Assembly (NCBI GenBank): GCA_964593895.1
Contig: CAZQKL010000011.1
Location: 3,946 to 27,705 of the forward strand
From: CAZQKL01 sp964593895 [NCBI: uncultured bacterium]
GTDB taxonomy: Bacteria; DYJV01
Direction: 5' to 3'
DNA length: 23,760 nt
Position 1 is the stretch's first letter, and the number at the start of each line of letters is the position of its first letter. Below, in pieces: positions 8,659-16,185 of this stretch. Below the pieces are notes generated by a model. It worked only from the letters and a program-made list of their open reading frames with translations. It made no database searches and was not told where the DNA came from. The translations under genes were made by a program, and so were the position numbers.

Positions 8659-9374
8659 GTATATATGCTGAAGCAATAAAAAAATTAAAAGAAGATAAAA
8701 ATAGAAAAGAAAAGGGTAAATTTTCATTTGAATTGCCTGGAATTTCTTTTTTTACCTTAACAATTTTTCTTATTTTTATTATTGCAAATTTTCTTGTTGT
8801 CTATCCAAGGTATAATAATTTTAAAACATTAAAAAGAAAAAGGCGAGAATACAATATAGGAAAATATGAAAAAAAATTTCAGGATGAAAAGAAAATTCTT
8901 AACGAAAAAGAAAATGAATATTCTGAAAATAATTTCAAATTTTTATACGCATTAAATAATTTTAGAAAATTAAAAAGACTATTATTGAATTTAAATTCTT
9001 CAACATTTTTGTATCAGAAATATATGGGACTTATTGAATATAAAAATGGTAATTATAGTGAAGCTAAAAACTTCCTTTTAAATGCATTATTTTTAAAGAA
9101 AAATGATAAAGATGTATTAGCATATCTTGGGTTAATTGAATTTAAAGAGGGAAATTATGAAAAAAGCTTAGAATATTTTGATAAAATAGGTGAGGAAAGC
9201 TTTGAAATAGCTTTAGATAGGGCAATTATTCTTGAGAATTTGCATCATTATAGTGAAGCAATATCAGATTATATTACCGCATACCATTACAAGATAGCTG
9301 ATCCATTACTAACTTTTAGAATAAAAATGAAAATTTTTCTTTTAAAAAGATATTTAAGGAAAATTAATGAGTAA
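8655..9374 (+). CDS. mshN: MshN-like membrane-anchored TPR protein
   Basis: 239 residues. The N-terminal MSIYAEAIKKLKEDK is cytoplasmic, followed by a membrane helix at about 30-50, a charged coiled-coil-like stretch (55-95) and TPR repeats from about 115 to 215. Clear TPR cores are YMGLIEYKNGNYSEA, YLGLIEFKEGNYEKSLEYF and the HYSEAISDY unit. Topology and order after mshM match MshN, which in Vibrio follows mshM. It probably scaffolds the secretin or the alignment complex in the periplasm (inference). The ATGA overlap with mshM and an 8-base overlap with mshI place it inside the coupled run. The sequence is too diverged to confirm MshN without comparison. Confidence 0.7.
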   Translation: MSIYAEAIKKLKEDKNRKEKGKFSFELPGISFFTLTIFLIFIIANFLVVYPRYNNFKTLKRKRREYNIGKYEKKFQDEKKILNEKENEYSENNFKFLYALNNFRKLKRLLLNLNSSTFLYQKYMGLIEYKNGNYSEAKNFLLNALFLKKNDKDVLAYLGLIEFKEGNYEKSLEYFDKIGEESFEIALDRAIILENLHHYSEAISDYITAYHYKIADPLLTFRIKMKIFLLKRYLRKINE

Positions 9375-10320
9375 ATTTTTAAATACATTGATAATTGGAG
9401 AAGGCCAAATTAATTTTGCAACTTTTGAAAGAAAAAAGGATATTACATTAAAAGCATTTTCTTCTTACGATTTTAATTTTGAAACATTAAAAGAGCTTGA
9501 AAGTGCACTTATGTCTTTTACTGATTTAATAAAAAAAAATCCAATAACAAATTTAATTATTATTAATGAAGAGGTTATAAAAAATATTTTAACTTTTAAT
9601 AAAAGCGATTTTCAGAATTTAAAAACTTTAATTTATAATGACCTAAAAAATACAATGGGAATTGATATTCTTGAATATTTTATTGATTATGAAGTTTTAG
9701 TAGAAGAGGAAAAGATTATTGTTTTTGTTGCAGCAATTCCTAAATCCCTTTTTAATGAAATTTTTGAGTATTTAAAGAAATTTAAACTTAAATTAATTGC
9801 TCTTGAAACAGATTTAAATGCATTAAAAAGATTTTCTTTATTTTTAACCCCCCAGCCTTATGTTTTTGCTCATTTAAGAAAGAATGAATGTATTATATTG
9901 ATTGTTGAAAATAATTTTCTTTTTACTAAAAGAGAAATTAAATATGGATTAAATCAGATGGTTGATATTTTGGAAAAAGATTTTTCATCAAGGGAAGAAG
10001 CAGAAAAAAATTTAATAGAAAATGGACCAGTTGACCGATTTACTGAAATTTTTGATAGAGCAAGTCTGGAAATTCAAAGAAGTATTGATTATTATAATTC
10101 ATTTTACCATAGAGAACCTGTAAAAAGAATTTTTTTATCTGGAGAATTTGTGAAAATAAATAATTTAGAAGATTATATTGCAAAATTATTTAATGTTGAA
10201 GCCCAAAAATTTGACCCAATTAAGATAGTTAATATAGAAAGAAGAAAAAAATTAAAGATAGAGGAAGCTGAAACCTTCTATTTTGCTGAATTAATTGGAG
10301 GAGGTTTGAGAAATTACTAA
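9367..10320 (+). CDS. mshI: MshI/PilM-like actin-fold protein of the pilus alignment complex
   Basis: 317 residues with no signal peptide or membrane helix. The C-terminal part shows a PilM-like actin fold: EIQRSIDYYNSFY, then RIFLSGEFVKINNLEDYIA, a hydrophobic strand with a G-x-x-x-x-I-x-x-L phosphate-loop-like turn, and a dozen residues on AQKFDPIKIV, where PilM has its typical DP. The first half carries an EYFIDYEVL and VFVAAIPKSL pattern as in PilM. It likely acts as the cytoplasmic ring partner that binds the N-terminal tail of the PilN-like protein encoded next. Several nucleotide-binding Gly residues of true PilM look weakened, as is common in MshI/PilM relatives. It overlaps mshN by 8 bases. 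Confidence 0.78.
   Translation: MSKFLNTLIIGEGQINFATFERKKDITLKAFSSYDFNFETLKELESALMSFTDLIKKNPITNLIIINEEVIKNILTFNKSDFQNLKTLIYNDLKNTMGIDILEYFIDYEVLVEEEKIIVFVAAIPKSLFNEIFEYLKKFKLKLIALETDLNALKRFSLFLTPQPYVFAHLRKNECIILIVENNFLFTKREIKYGLNQMVDILEKDFSSREEAEKNLIENGPVDRFTEIFDRASLEIQRSIDYYNSFYHREPVKRIFLSGEFVKINNLEDYIAKLFNVEAQKFDPIKIVNIERRKKLKIEEAETFYFAELIGGGLRNY
10297..10304 (+). promoter_or_regulatory. Shine-Dalgarno GGAGGAGG that points to an ATT start for the next gene
   Basis: GGAGGAGG at 10297-10304 lies inside the last codons of mshI. Eight bases later, at 10313, is an ATT codon in frame with the PilN-like gene. The first standard start in that frame, TTG at 10334, is 29 bases from this site with no ribosome binding site of its own. 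The Gly-rich codons of mshI could also explain the sequence by chance. Confidence 0.5.
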
Positions 10321-10882
10321 AGAGATAAATTTATTGCCACCATATGCTATTTTTGATTATAAAAAATATGAAATAATTAAAAAACTTATCTTATTTTTTA
10401 TTTTTAATGCTCTTTTTATAACAACATTTACAACAGTTATTTTTTTTGAGGTAAAAAATTATAAAAAGATTGAGAGAAGTTATCAAAATTTTTACATTAA
10501 ATTAAAAAATTTAAATGAATCTTTTACAACATTTAAAAATGAATATAAAAATTTAACTGAAAAATTAAAGCTTCTTAATTTAAAAGAGAAAAAGTTTTAT
10601 TTAAATTATCCAATAAATTATTCAACTTTAATTGGCACTCTTATTATTTTTGATACACTATCGGAAAATGTTAGTTTTAAATCAATTGATTTTGATATAA
10701 AATCTGGTGAATTTTTAATAATTGGAGAAGCCAAAAATTCAAAAGATTTCAATAATTATTATAAACAGCTTGAAGTTAATAATTACTTTTCCTCAGTGGA
10801 ATTCTTTTATTTAAAAAAAATAAAAAATACCCTTGAATTTAAAATTAAAGTTAAAATAAAATCTCTTGATGAAACTATATAA
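10313..10882 (+). CDS. PilN-like inner-membrane alignment protein (MshI2 type), probable ATT start
   Basis: I place the start at ATT 10313, giving 189 residues. A standard start would be TTG 10334, but that would cut through the motif INLLP encoded at 10325-10339. INLLP is the conserved N-terminal motif by which PilN binds PilM, so it should be translated. No ATG, GTG or TTG lies between the upstream in-frame stop (10307-10309) and the TTG. From ATT the order is a short cytoplasmic tail with INLLP, a membrane helix (about 24-46), a coiled coil (50-90) and a small periplasmic alpha-beta domain, as in PilN. It would overlap mshI by 8 bases, the same as other junctions here. It partners with the mshI product and MshJ. 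Confidence 0.75.
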   Translation: MTKEINLLPPYAIFDYKKYEIIKKLILFFIFNALFITTFTTVIFFEVKNYKKIERSYQNFYIKLKNLNESFTTFKNEYKNLTEKLKLLNLKEKKFYLNYPINYSTLIGTLIIFDTLSENVSFKSIDFDIKSGEFLIIGEAKNSKDFNNYYKQLEVNNYFSSVEFFYLKKIKNTLEFKIKVKIKSLDETI

Positions 10883-11420
10883 TATTTCGGTAAGAACAAT
10901 TGTTTTATTTGGAATAACAGTTATATTTATAGTGAATTATTTATTCTATTCTTTTTTGATAAAGAAATTTTTAACAAAAGAAAAAATTTTAAAGGAAAAG
11001 ATAAAAAAAATTGAAAATGAAATTGATATGGAAAAACAGCTGTTTGAGAAAAATATTTTAATTTTTAAAAAAATAAGGGATGTTAAATTTAAAATTATAA
11101 AAAAAGAGCAGGAAATAGAAGTTTTAAAAAATAAATTAAAGACAGAAAAGGATATTTCCCATATTTTAAAACTTTTAACTTCAGAGGTTGGTGTAACTTT
11201 AAATAATGTTGAATTATTTGATGTAAAAAAAGGGAAAAACCAAGTTTCACTATTTTTCAAGTTTTCTGGAACTGGAAAATTAATTAATTTAATAAAATTA
11301 ATTGATGCAATAGAAGAGAAAAATGATTTATTAATCATTGAAAATTATTCGTTAAAAAAAGGGAAAACTTCTTGGACAATAAATATGACAATAAAAACAA
11401 TATTTATGGTGATTGAATGA
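10869..11420 (+). CDS. mshJ: MshJ/PilO-like inner-membrane alignment protein
   Basis: 183 residues from ATG 10869; a TTG directly before it (10866) is an alternative that adds one residue. A membrane helix spans about 10-33. It is followed by a long Lys/Glu-rich coiled coil (35-100) and a C-terminal domain with VTLNNVELFDV and FSGTGKLINLIKLIDAIE. The latter is the ferredoxin-like half typical of PilO/MshJ/GspM. It starts within the last codons of the PilN-like gene and ends in an ATGA overlap with mshK. The predicted role is a heterodimer with the PilN-like protein, linking cytoplasmic MshI to MshK and the secretin MshL. Confidence 0.72.
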   Translation: MKLYNISVRTIVLFGITVIFIVNYLFYSFLIKKFLTKEKILKEKIKKIENEIDMEKQLFEKNILIFKKIRDVKFKIIKKEQEIEVLKNKLKTEKDISHILKLLTSEVGVTLNNVELFDVKKGKNQVSLFFKFSGTGKLINLIKLIDAIEEKNDLLIIENYSLKKGKTSWTINMTIKTIFMVIE

Positions 11421-11776
11421 GAAAAGTTTTTTTAATTTTTTTTATTATATTCTCTTATTCATTTACAATAATTGATAGATTGCCTCTTCCAGATAATAGT
11501 AATTATACATTTCTTTCTGGAACTGTAAAAAAAATCAAAAAAGAAGAAGTTAAGATTGTAAAACCTATTAAAATTGAGGAAGAGATGAAAATTCCATTCA
11601 AATTAACAGGAATTTTTAAAATAGATAACTCTTTAAGAGCAATAATTAATGGTGAACCGTATAAAGTAGGGGATAAAATTCAGGATTTTAAAATTATAAA
11701 GATTGATATTAGTTCAATTTTGTTGTATAATATTAATACAGGGAAAAAAGTATTATTAAGTCTTGAAAATGATTAA
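11417..11776 (+). CDS. mshK: MshK/PilP-like periplasmic protein
   Basis: 119 residues with a cleavable signal peptide (hydrophobic 4-17) but no lipobox Cys. A Pro/Lys-rich linker (35-58) leads to a small beta domain: FKLTGIFKID, then AIINGEPYKVGD-x-I and ILLYNINTGKKVLLSL. This is the HR/PilP/GspC pattern of L-x-GI, A-x-ING-x-x-Y-x-VGD and a final G-x-x-x-x-L. Such domains dock the alignment complex onto the N-terminal domain of the secretin. Its place directly before mshL and overlap with it by 8 bases fit that role. MshK is named by position and domain; overall similarity may be low. Confidence 0.72.
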   Translation: MRKVFLIFFIIFSYSFTIIDRLPLPDNSNYTFLSGTVKKIKKEEVKIVKPIKIEEEMKIPFKLTGIFKIDNSLRAIINGEPYKVGDKIQDFKIIKIDISSILLYNINTGKKVLLSLEND

Positions 11777-13130
11777 AAAAATTATAATTATCTCTTTAGC
11801 AATATTTTTATCTTCTCCTCTTTTTTCATCTATAGATTTAAATAAACGAATTACTTTAAATTTAAAAAGAGCAGATGTTGTTAATGTTTTAACTTCAATT
11901 TCTAAAACAGAGAAAATTAATATTGTTATACCAAATTATGTAAAAGGAAATATTACCATATTTCTTGATAATGTTTCTTTAAAAAATGCTTTAAAAATTA
12001 TTACTAATTCAATAGGTTGCGATTATTACATTAATGATAATATAATCTTTATTGACAAAATAAACAAAGTGCAAAAATTTCTTGCAAAACAGAATTTCAT
12101 ATCAAAGGTAATTCATATAAATTTTTCAAAAGCAAAAGATTTAGAGCCAAAAATTCAACAGATTTTATCTCCAAATGGAAAGGTTTTTACTGATGAGAGA
12201 ACAAATACCTTGATAGTGACCGATTTTAAAGAAAATATTCAAAAAATTGAAAAATTAATAAAACAGATAGATGTTCCTACAAAACAGGTTATGATTGAGG
12301 CAAAAATCGTTATTGTAAGAGATGATTTTGCAAAAGAGTTTGGAATACAATGGGGAGGGTCAATTGTAAATAAAATCAAGTCAGATAAAGTTTTTTATGG
12401 AATTTCAGGAGGAGCGGAAGTTTTAAATCCTGATATAAATGATACTCCAGAAGCTGTAGAAAATGAATATGAAGGAGCAAATGATGTAACAAAAGTCTAC
12501 CCTCCAGGCCAGAAAGCGACTGAAGAGTATTCACCTGTTACCATAGCTCCTCAATATGTTGTTAATGCTCCTGTTATATCTAAACCTATTGGAGGGATTG
12601 GACTTATTTTTGGAAAATGGGGATATTATAATCTTGTTGTAAAGTTAAATGCTTTAAAAACAAAAAATCTTGCAAAAGAGATTTCTTCTCCAAAGGTTCT
12701 TGCTTTAAATAATGAAAAAGCAAGTATAGAACAAGGGCTTGAAATACCGTATAAAACTGTTAGTGAATCTGGAACAAATACAGAATTTAAAGATGCTAAG
12801 TTAAAACTTGAAGTCACACCACATATCACGGAAAATAACATGATTTCTCTTGATATTACATTAACAAAAGATTCCATAGGCCAAATGACAACAGATGGTC
12901 CTGCAATAAATACCCAAGAGGTTAAAACAAAATTGTTATTAAAAAATGGTGAAACTGCGGTAATTGGTGGAATTCTCACCAATTCTCAAACAAAAAAAAC
13001 TGAATCAGTTCCTTTTTTTGGAGATTTGCCTCTACTTGGTATGCTTTTTAAAAATAGTATAAATCAAAATACAAGAGGTGAGCTTTTAATATTTCTTACC
13101 CCAAGAATTGTTAAACATGAGAATTTTTAA
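11769..13130 (+). CDS. mshL: MshL, type IV pilus secretin (PilQ/GspD family)
   Basis: 453 residues from ATG 11769. A TTG at 11763 would add two residues; ATG gives the more typical signal peptide MIKKIIIISLAIF. There is no lipobox Cys, unlike lipoprotein MshL. Residues about 27-95 form the STN/N0 domain (ITLNLKRADVVNVL), about 113-170 an N1/KH-like domain (NTLIVTD, IEKLIKQIDVPTKQVMIEA), and about 295-453 the secretin barrel. The signature VPFFGDLPLLGMLFK leads to ELLIFLTPRIV, diagnostic of secretins. The product forms the outer-membrane pore for the pilus. It is short (most secretins exceed 550 residues), matching MshL with few N domains. Its 3' end overlaps the convergent ModE-like gene by 20 bases. 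Confidence 0.93.
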   Translation: MIKKIIIISLAIFLSSPLFSSIDLNKRITLNLKRADVVNVLTSISKTEKINIVIPNYVKGNITIFLDNVSLKNALKIITNSIGCDYYINDNIIFIDKINKVQKFLAKQNFISKVIHINFSKAKDLEPKIQQILSPNGKVFTDERTNTLIVTDFKENIQKIEKLIKQIDVPTKQVMIEAKIVIVRDDFAKEFGIQWGGSIVNKIKSDKVFYGISGGAEVLNPDINDTPEAVENEYEGANDVTKVYPPGQKATEEYSPVTIAPQYVVNAPVISKPIGGIGLIFGKWGYYNLVVKLNALKTKNLAKEISSPKVLALNNEKASIEQGLEIPYKTVSESGTNTEFKDAKLKLEVTPHITENNMISLDITLTKDSIGQMTTDGPAINTQEVKTKLLLKNGETAVIGGILTNSQTKKTESVPFFGDLPLLGMLFKNSINQNTRGELLIFLTPRIVKHENF

Positions 13131-13476
13131 ATAGGGAAACAATTTCTTTTTCAAATTTTTCACGAGCATAATTTTTTATATCTTCTTGAAATTTCGTATA
13201 AATTTCAATAAATTTATATGCAAAATCTGTTAAATATGAGCCTCCTCTTTCAATTCCTCCTTTTTTCTTTTCTAAAAATTTTACTCCAAATTTTTCCTCT
13301 GCTCTTTTTAAAATTTTATGAGCTTTTGAATAAGACATGTGCATATTTTCTGAAGCTTTTTTAATTGAACCTGTTTTTTCAATTTCTTTCAATAACCAGA
13401 TTATTCCAATACCAAAAAAACCTTTATTTTTTTCATCAGCAATACTTATTTTTACTTTTAATTTAAATTTTTCCAT
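13111..13476 (-). CDS. ModE-type winged-helix regulator, DNA-binding domain only
   Basis: 121 residues. The pattern GIGIIWLLKEIEKTGSIKKA, MSYSKAHKILKRAEE and GGIERGG-x-x-LTDFAYKFIEIY matches the N-terminal DNA-binding domain of ModE, including the helix-turn-helix at about 36-58 and the Gly-rich wing at 73-79. ModE itself has two molybdate-binding (Mop) domains after this; they are absent here, as in short one-domain relatives. It could answer molybdate, tungstate or something else; no modABC gene is visible. ATG is at 13474-13476 with a weak ribosome binding site. It is convergent with mshL (20-base overlap) and divergent from glnD across 71 bases, so autoregulation or control of glnD is possible but unproven. 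Confidence 0.8.
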   Translation of the reverse strand: MEKFKLKVKISIADEKNKGFFGIGIIWLLKEIEKTGSIKKASENMHMSYSKAHKILKRAEEKFGVKFLEKKKGGIERGGSYLTDFAYKFIEIYTKFQEDIKNYAREKFEKEIVSLFKNSHV

Positions 13477-13547
13477 AGAAAAAATTTAACAAATTTTTAT
13501 TTAAAATTCAATTGACATAATTTGCAAAATTTGAAATTCCAAAACTT
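13477..13547. promoter_or_regulatory. Divergent intergenic region between the ModE-like gene and glnD
   Basis: These 71 AT-rich bases must hold promoters for both genes. On the plus strand TTGACA lies at 13512-13517, but no good -10 follows at 17 bases; CATAAT at 13516-13521 could instead be a -10 with a poor -35. On the minus strand TTGCAA is followed after 17 bases by TTAAAT, a weak match. Neither gene shows a strong ribosome binding site. Only the presence of a divergent promoter region is supported, not exact boxes. Confidence 0.35.
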
Positions 13548-16031
13548 ATGTTAAATGAAATTGTAAAATTAAGAGAAAGTCTAAAAGATAAAAAAATTAC
13601 TCCATTAAAATTTTCAACTGAATATTCAAAACTTATTGACAGCTTTTTTATTAAAAAGTTTTCATGTAATTCTGATTTTTTAATTATTGCCACTGGTAGT
13701 TACGGTAGACAAAGATTAAGTCCATTCTCAGATATTGATGTTATATTTCTTTTAAAAGAAAAAAATCAGGAGATAGAGAATAAAATAGTTGAAAATTTTA
13801 TTTATCCATTATGGGATTTAAAATTACATTTAGGTTACAGTATAAGAACGTATTCAAATTTTTATGATTTTATTTATCAAGATTTGAAAGAATGGGCAAA
13901 AATATTTGATTTAAGGTTAGTATGTGGAGATAAGCAATTCTTTTCTAAATTTATTAATAAAATTGAAAAAGGAAAAAAGAAAGAATTTTTAAGGGAATTA
14001 TTTATATTAAATGATGAAAGACGGGAAAAATTTGGAAATACAGTATATCTACTTGAGCCTGACATAAAAAATTCTCCAGGTGGTCTAAGAGATATAAATT
14101 TAATATTATGGAGTTTGGAAATATTTCCATTTAAAAATTTACTTAAAAAAGAGGAACAAAAGGAGATAAAAGATTCGTATAACTTTATTTTAAAGATTAG
14201 AAATATTTTGCATATTTTCGCAAAAAAAGAAAATGACCATTTAAATTTTGAATATCAAAAGAAAATTTCCGACTATTTTGGAATATCTGAAGTGGCCTTA
14301 ATGAGAAAGTATTATTTTAAAGCTGATATTATTGACTATTATTACGAATATTTAAGAGATAATTTAGTTGAGAGACATTTTTCTCCAATTAATTTTAGAA
14401 AAAAGATTGATAATTTATTTTTTATAAAAGATTACAAACTTCATATTTCAAAGCCTAAAAAAATTTCAGAAAATCCAATATTAATTTTAAAAGCTTTTGA
14501 TATAATGCAAAAATACAGAATATTTCCTTCTTTTGAGCTAAAAACTTTAATTAGGAAAAATGTAAAAAAGATTGAAAAAATAAATACAGATAAAAATGCA
14601 ATTAAAATATTTTTTAGAATTCTTGAAAGAGATGTTTCAACAGGTTTTTTCTTAAAACTTATGAATAAATTGAATTTTTTTTCTTATTTTATACCAGAAT
14701 TTAAAAAAATTAGATATAGAATAACCTACGATTTTTACCATAAATATACAATTGATATGCACTCTATTTATGTTGTAATAAAATTAAGGGCATTATTTAA
14801 TGGTGAATTTATTTCTCAATATCCTTTTATTTCTGCAATTGCCTTAAATATTCAAAAGAGAAGATATCTTCTTCTTGCAGGATTACTTCATGATATTGGA
14901 AAAGGGATAAAAGGTAAAGAATCTCATTTAGTTAAAGGAGCTAAAATTGTTGATAATATTTGTAAAAGGTTTGGTCTTTCAGAAAATGATAGAGAACTTG
15001 TAGTTTTCCTTGTTAAACATCATACATTGATGACAGATACCGCTTTAAAAAGAGATATAAAAAATGAAGAAGAAATTTTAAAATTTGCAAATATCGTGAA
15101 ATCAGTTAAAAGATTAAATTTCCTTTATCTTCTTTCATTTGCAGATTTAAATTCAGTAAGTGATGAAGCTTTTGATAAGTGGAAAAATGATTCATTTCAG
15201 GAGCTTTATATAAAAACTTTTATTTGTCTTACAAAAAAAGATACAAGTTTTTTAAAAATAGAAGAGAAAATTGCTTCTATAAAATCTTATGCTATTGATA
15301 ATATCCCTAAAAAAGATTATCTTTTATTTGAAAAATTTTTACAGAATTTATCAAAAAAATATATACTTGCAAAAGATGAAAAAACAGTAATTTCCCTTTT
15401 TTACAGTATAAAAGATGTTAAAAAACTTCCTCATTTAATTTTTATTGAAGAGGAAAAAGGAAAAGTTATAAAAATTGTTCTTTATACATATAATTATCCA
15501 GGAATTTTTAATAAAGCTGTTGGAATTTTGACCCTAAACAATTTAAATATTTTAAGTGCAGAGATATATACAAACAATGATGGGACAATAATTGATATAT
15601 TTTATACAAAGCCTATATACTTTGATAAATATTTTAGGGAGAAATTTGAAAAAATAAAGGAAGATTTTAAAAAATTTTTGGATTATAAAATTTCAAATGA
15701 AGATATTTACGAAGTTTTGAAAAACAAATTAAATAAAAAAATAAAATTAAAAGCACCATTAATACCCCAAATAGAATTTAATAACGAAGATAGTGCAATT
15801 TTTACAATTATTGAAATAATTGCTCCAGATTATCCAGGGCTTTTGTTTGAAATTTCAGAAATTTTTTATAAATTTAATATAGAAATTCAATCTGCAAAAA
15901 TTACTACTCAAGGTTTAAAAGCAATTGATACTTTTTATGTTACAGATTTAAATGGAAATAAAATTTTAGATAAAAATGCTCAACAGAGAATAAAAGAAGA
16001 ATTTTTAATGATAATAGAAAAAAAACTTTGA
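13548..16031 (+). CDS. glnD: GlnD, bifunctional PII uridylyltransferase/uridylyl-removing enzyme
   Basis: 827 residues, near the usual 850-900. Residues 50-64 hold the nucleotidyltransferase signature GSYGRQRLSPFSDID, whose Asp residues bind metal. LLEPDIKNSPGGLRDI (about 167-182) is a GlnD hallmark. The HD hydrolase domain has LLHDIGKG with His448-Asp449, and VKHHTLM further on. Two C-terminal ACT domains occupy about 639-700 (YNYPGIFNKAVGIL) and 750-827 (PDYPGLLFEISEIF) and should bind glutamine. The enzyme adds UMP to PII proteins when glutamine is low and removes it when glutamine is high. No glnB/glnK or glnA is in the window. The ATG at 13548 has no clear ribosome binding site. The neighbours offer no obvious functional link. 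Confidence 0.95.
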   Translation: MLNEIVKLRESLKDKKITPLKFSTEYSKLIDSFFIKKFSCNSDFLIIATGSYGRQRLSPFSDIDVIFLLKEKNQEIENKIVENFIYPLWDLKLHLGYSIRTYSNFYDFIYQDLKEWAKIFDLRLVCGDKQFFSKFINKIEKGKKKEFLRELFILNDERREKFGNTVYLLEPDIKNSPGGLRDINLILWSLEIFPFKNLLKKEEQKEIKDSYNFILKIRNILHIFAKKENDHLNFEYQKKISDYFGISEVALMRKYYFKADIIDYYYEYLRDNLVERHFSPINFRKKIDNLFFIKDYKLHISKPKKISENPILILKAFDIMQKYRIFPSFELKTLIRKNVKKIEKINTDKNAIKIFFRILERDVSTGFFLKLMNKLNFFSYFIPEFKKIRYRITYDFYHKYTIDMHSIYVVIKLRALFNGEFISQYPFISAIALNIQKRRYLLLAGLLHDIGKGIKGKESHLVKGAKIVDNICKRFGLSENDRELVVFLVKHHTLMTDTALKRDIKNEEEILKFANIVKSVKRLNFLYLLSFADLNSVSDEAFDKWKNDSFQELYIKTFICLTKKDTSFLKIEEKIASIKSYAIDNIPKKDYLLFEKFLQNLSKKYILAKDEKTVISLFYSIKDVKKLPHLIFIEEEKGKVIKIVLYTYNYPGIFNKAVGILTLNNLNILSAEIYTNNDGTIIDIFYTKPIYFDKYFREKFEKIKEDFKKFLDYKISNEDIYEVLKNKLNKKIKLKAPLIPQIEFNNEDSAIFTIIEIIAPDYPGLLFEISEIFYKFNIEIQSAKITTQGLKAIDTFYVTDLNGNKILDKNAQQRIKEEFLMIIEKKL

Positions 16032-16056
16032 CAAAATTAAAAAATTAAGATATAGG
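16028..16056 (+). promoter_or_regulatory. Probable sigma-70-type promoter of the speD operon
   Basis: TTGACA at 16028-16033 is a perfect -35. After exactly 17 bases comes TATAGG at 16051-16056 (four of six matches to TATAAT, with the first four in place). The -35 overlaps the glnD stop codon TGA (16029-16031). Transcription should start near 16063, giving a leader of about 140 bases before speD. Confidence 0.65.
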
Positions 16057-16089
16057 ATTTCGCCCTAATACGGAAAAGGAGAAAAAAAG

Positions 16090-16104
16090 ATGGGGGATTG
16101 CTGA
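16090..16104 (+). CDS. Four-codon upstream ORF, Met-Gly-Asp-Cys-stop
   Basis: ATG GGG GAT TGC TGA follows AAGGAG (16076-16081) with an 8-base gap, the best-placed ribosome binding site in the area. Such a peptide has no function as a protein, so if translated it would act by positioning or stalling a ribosome. It resembles in size and in its Gly-Asp core the regulatory hexapeptide MAGDIS upstream of the animal AdoMet decarboxylase gene, where polyamines cause stalling. That likeness may be chance. Translation is unproven. Confidence 0.4.
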   Translation: MGDC

Positions 16105-16133
16105 GAATATTCCGGTAATTAAAATAGATTTTA

Positions 16134-16185
16134 AAAGGGGTGGTAAATACATTTTAATGTGTATTTACCACCTCTTTCTTTTTTA
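16134..16185 (+). terminator. Intrinsic terminator/attenuator hairpin upstream of speD
   Basis: A perfect 13-bp inverted repeat (left arm 16139-16151, right arm 16160-16172, 8-base loop) extends to about 18 bp at 16134-16177 with one G-U pair. A T-rich run follows (T at 16175-16177 and 16179-16184). It lies after glnD and its downstream promoter, and 22 bases before the speD start, so it could end read-through from glnD and also attenuate speD. Confidence 0.85.

Noticed and set aside
10334-10336. TTG as the true start of the PilN-like gene
   Set aside because: It is inside the conserved INLLP motif and lacks a ribosome binding site; kept only as the fallback.
16063-16133. Known riboswitch (TPP-like CTGAGA, SAM, guanidine or fluoride types)
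   Set aside because: Only the short string CTGAGA matches TPP; the second TPP half and the cores of the other classes are absent.
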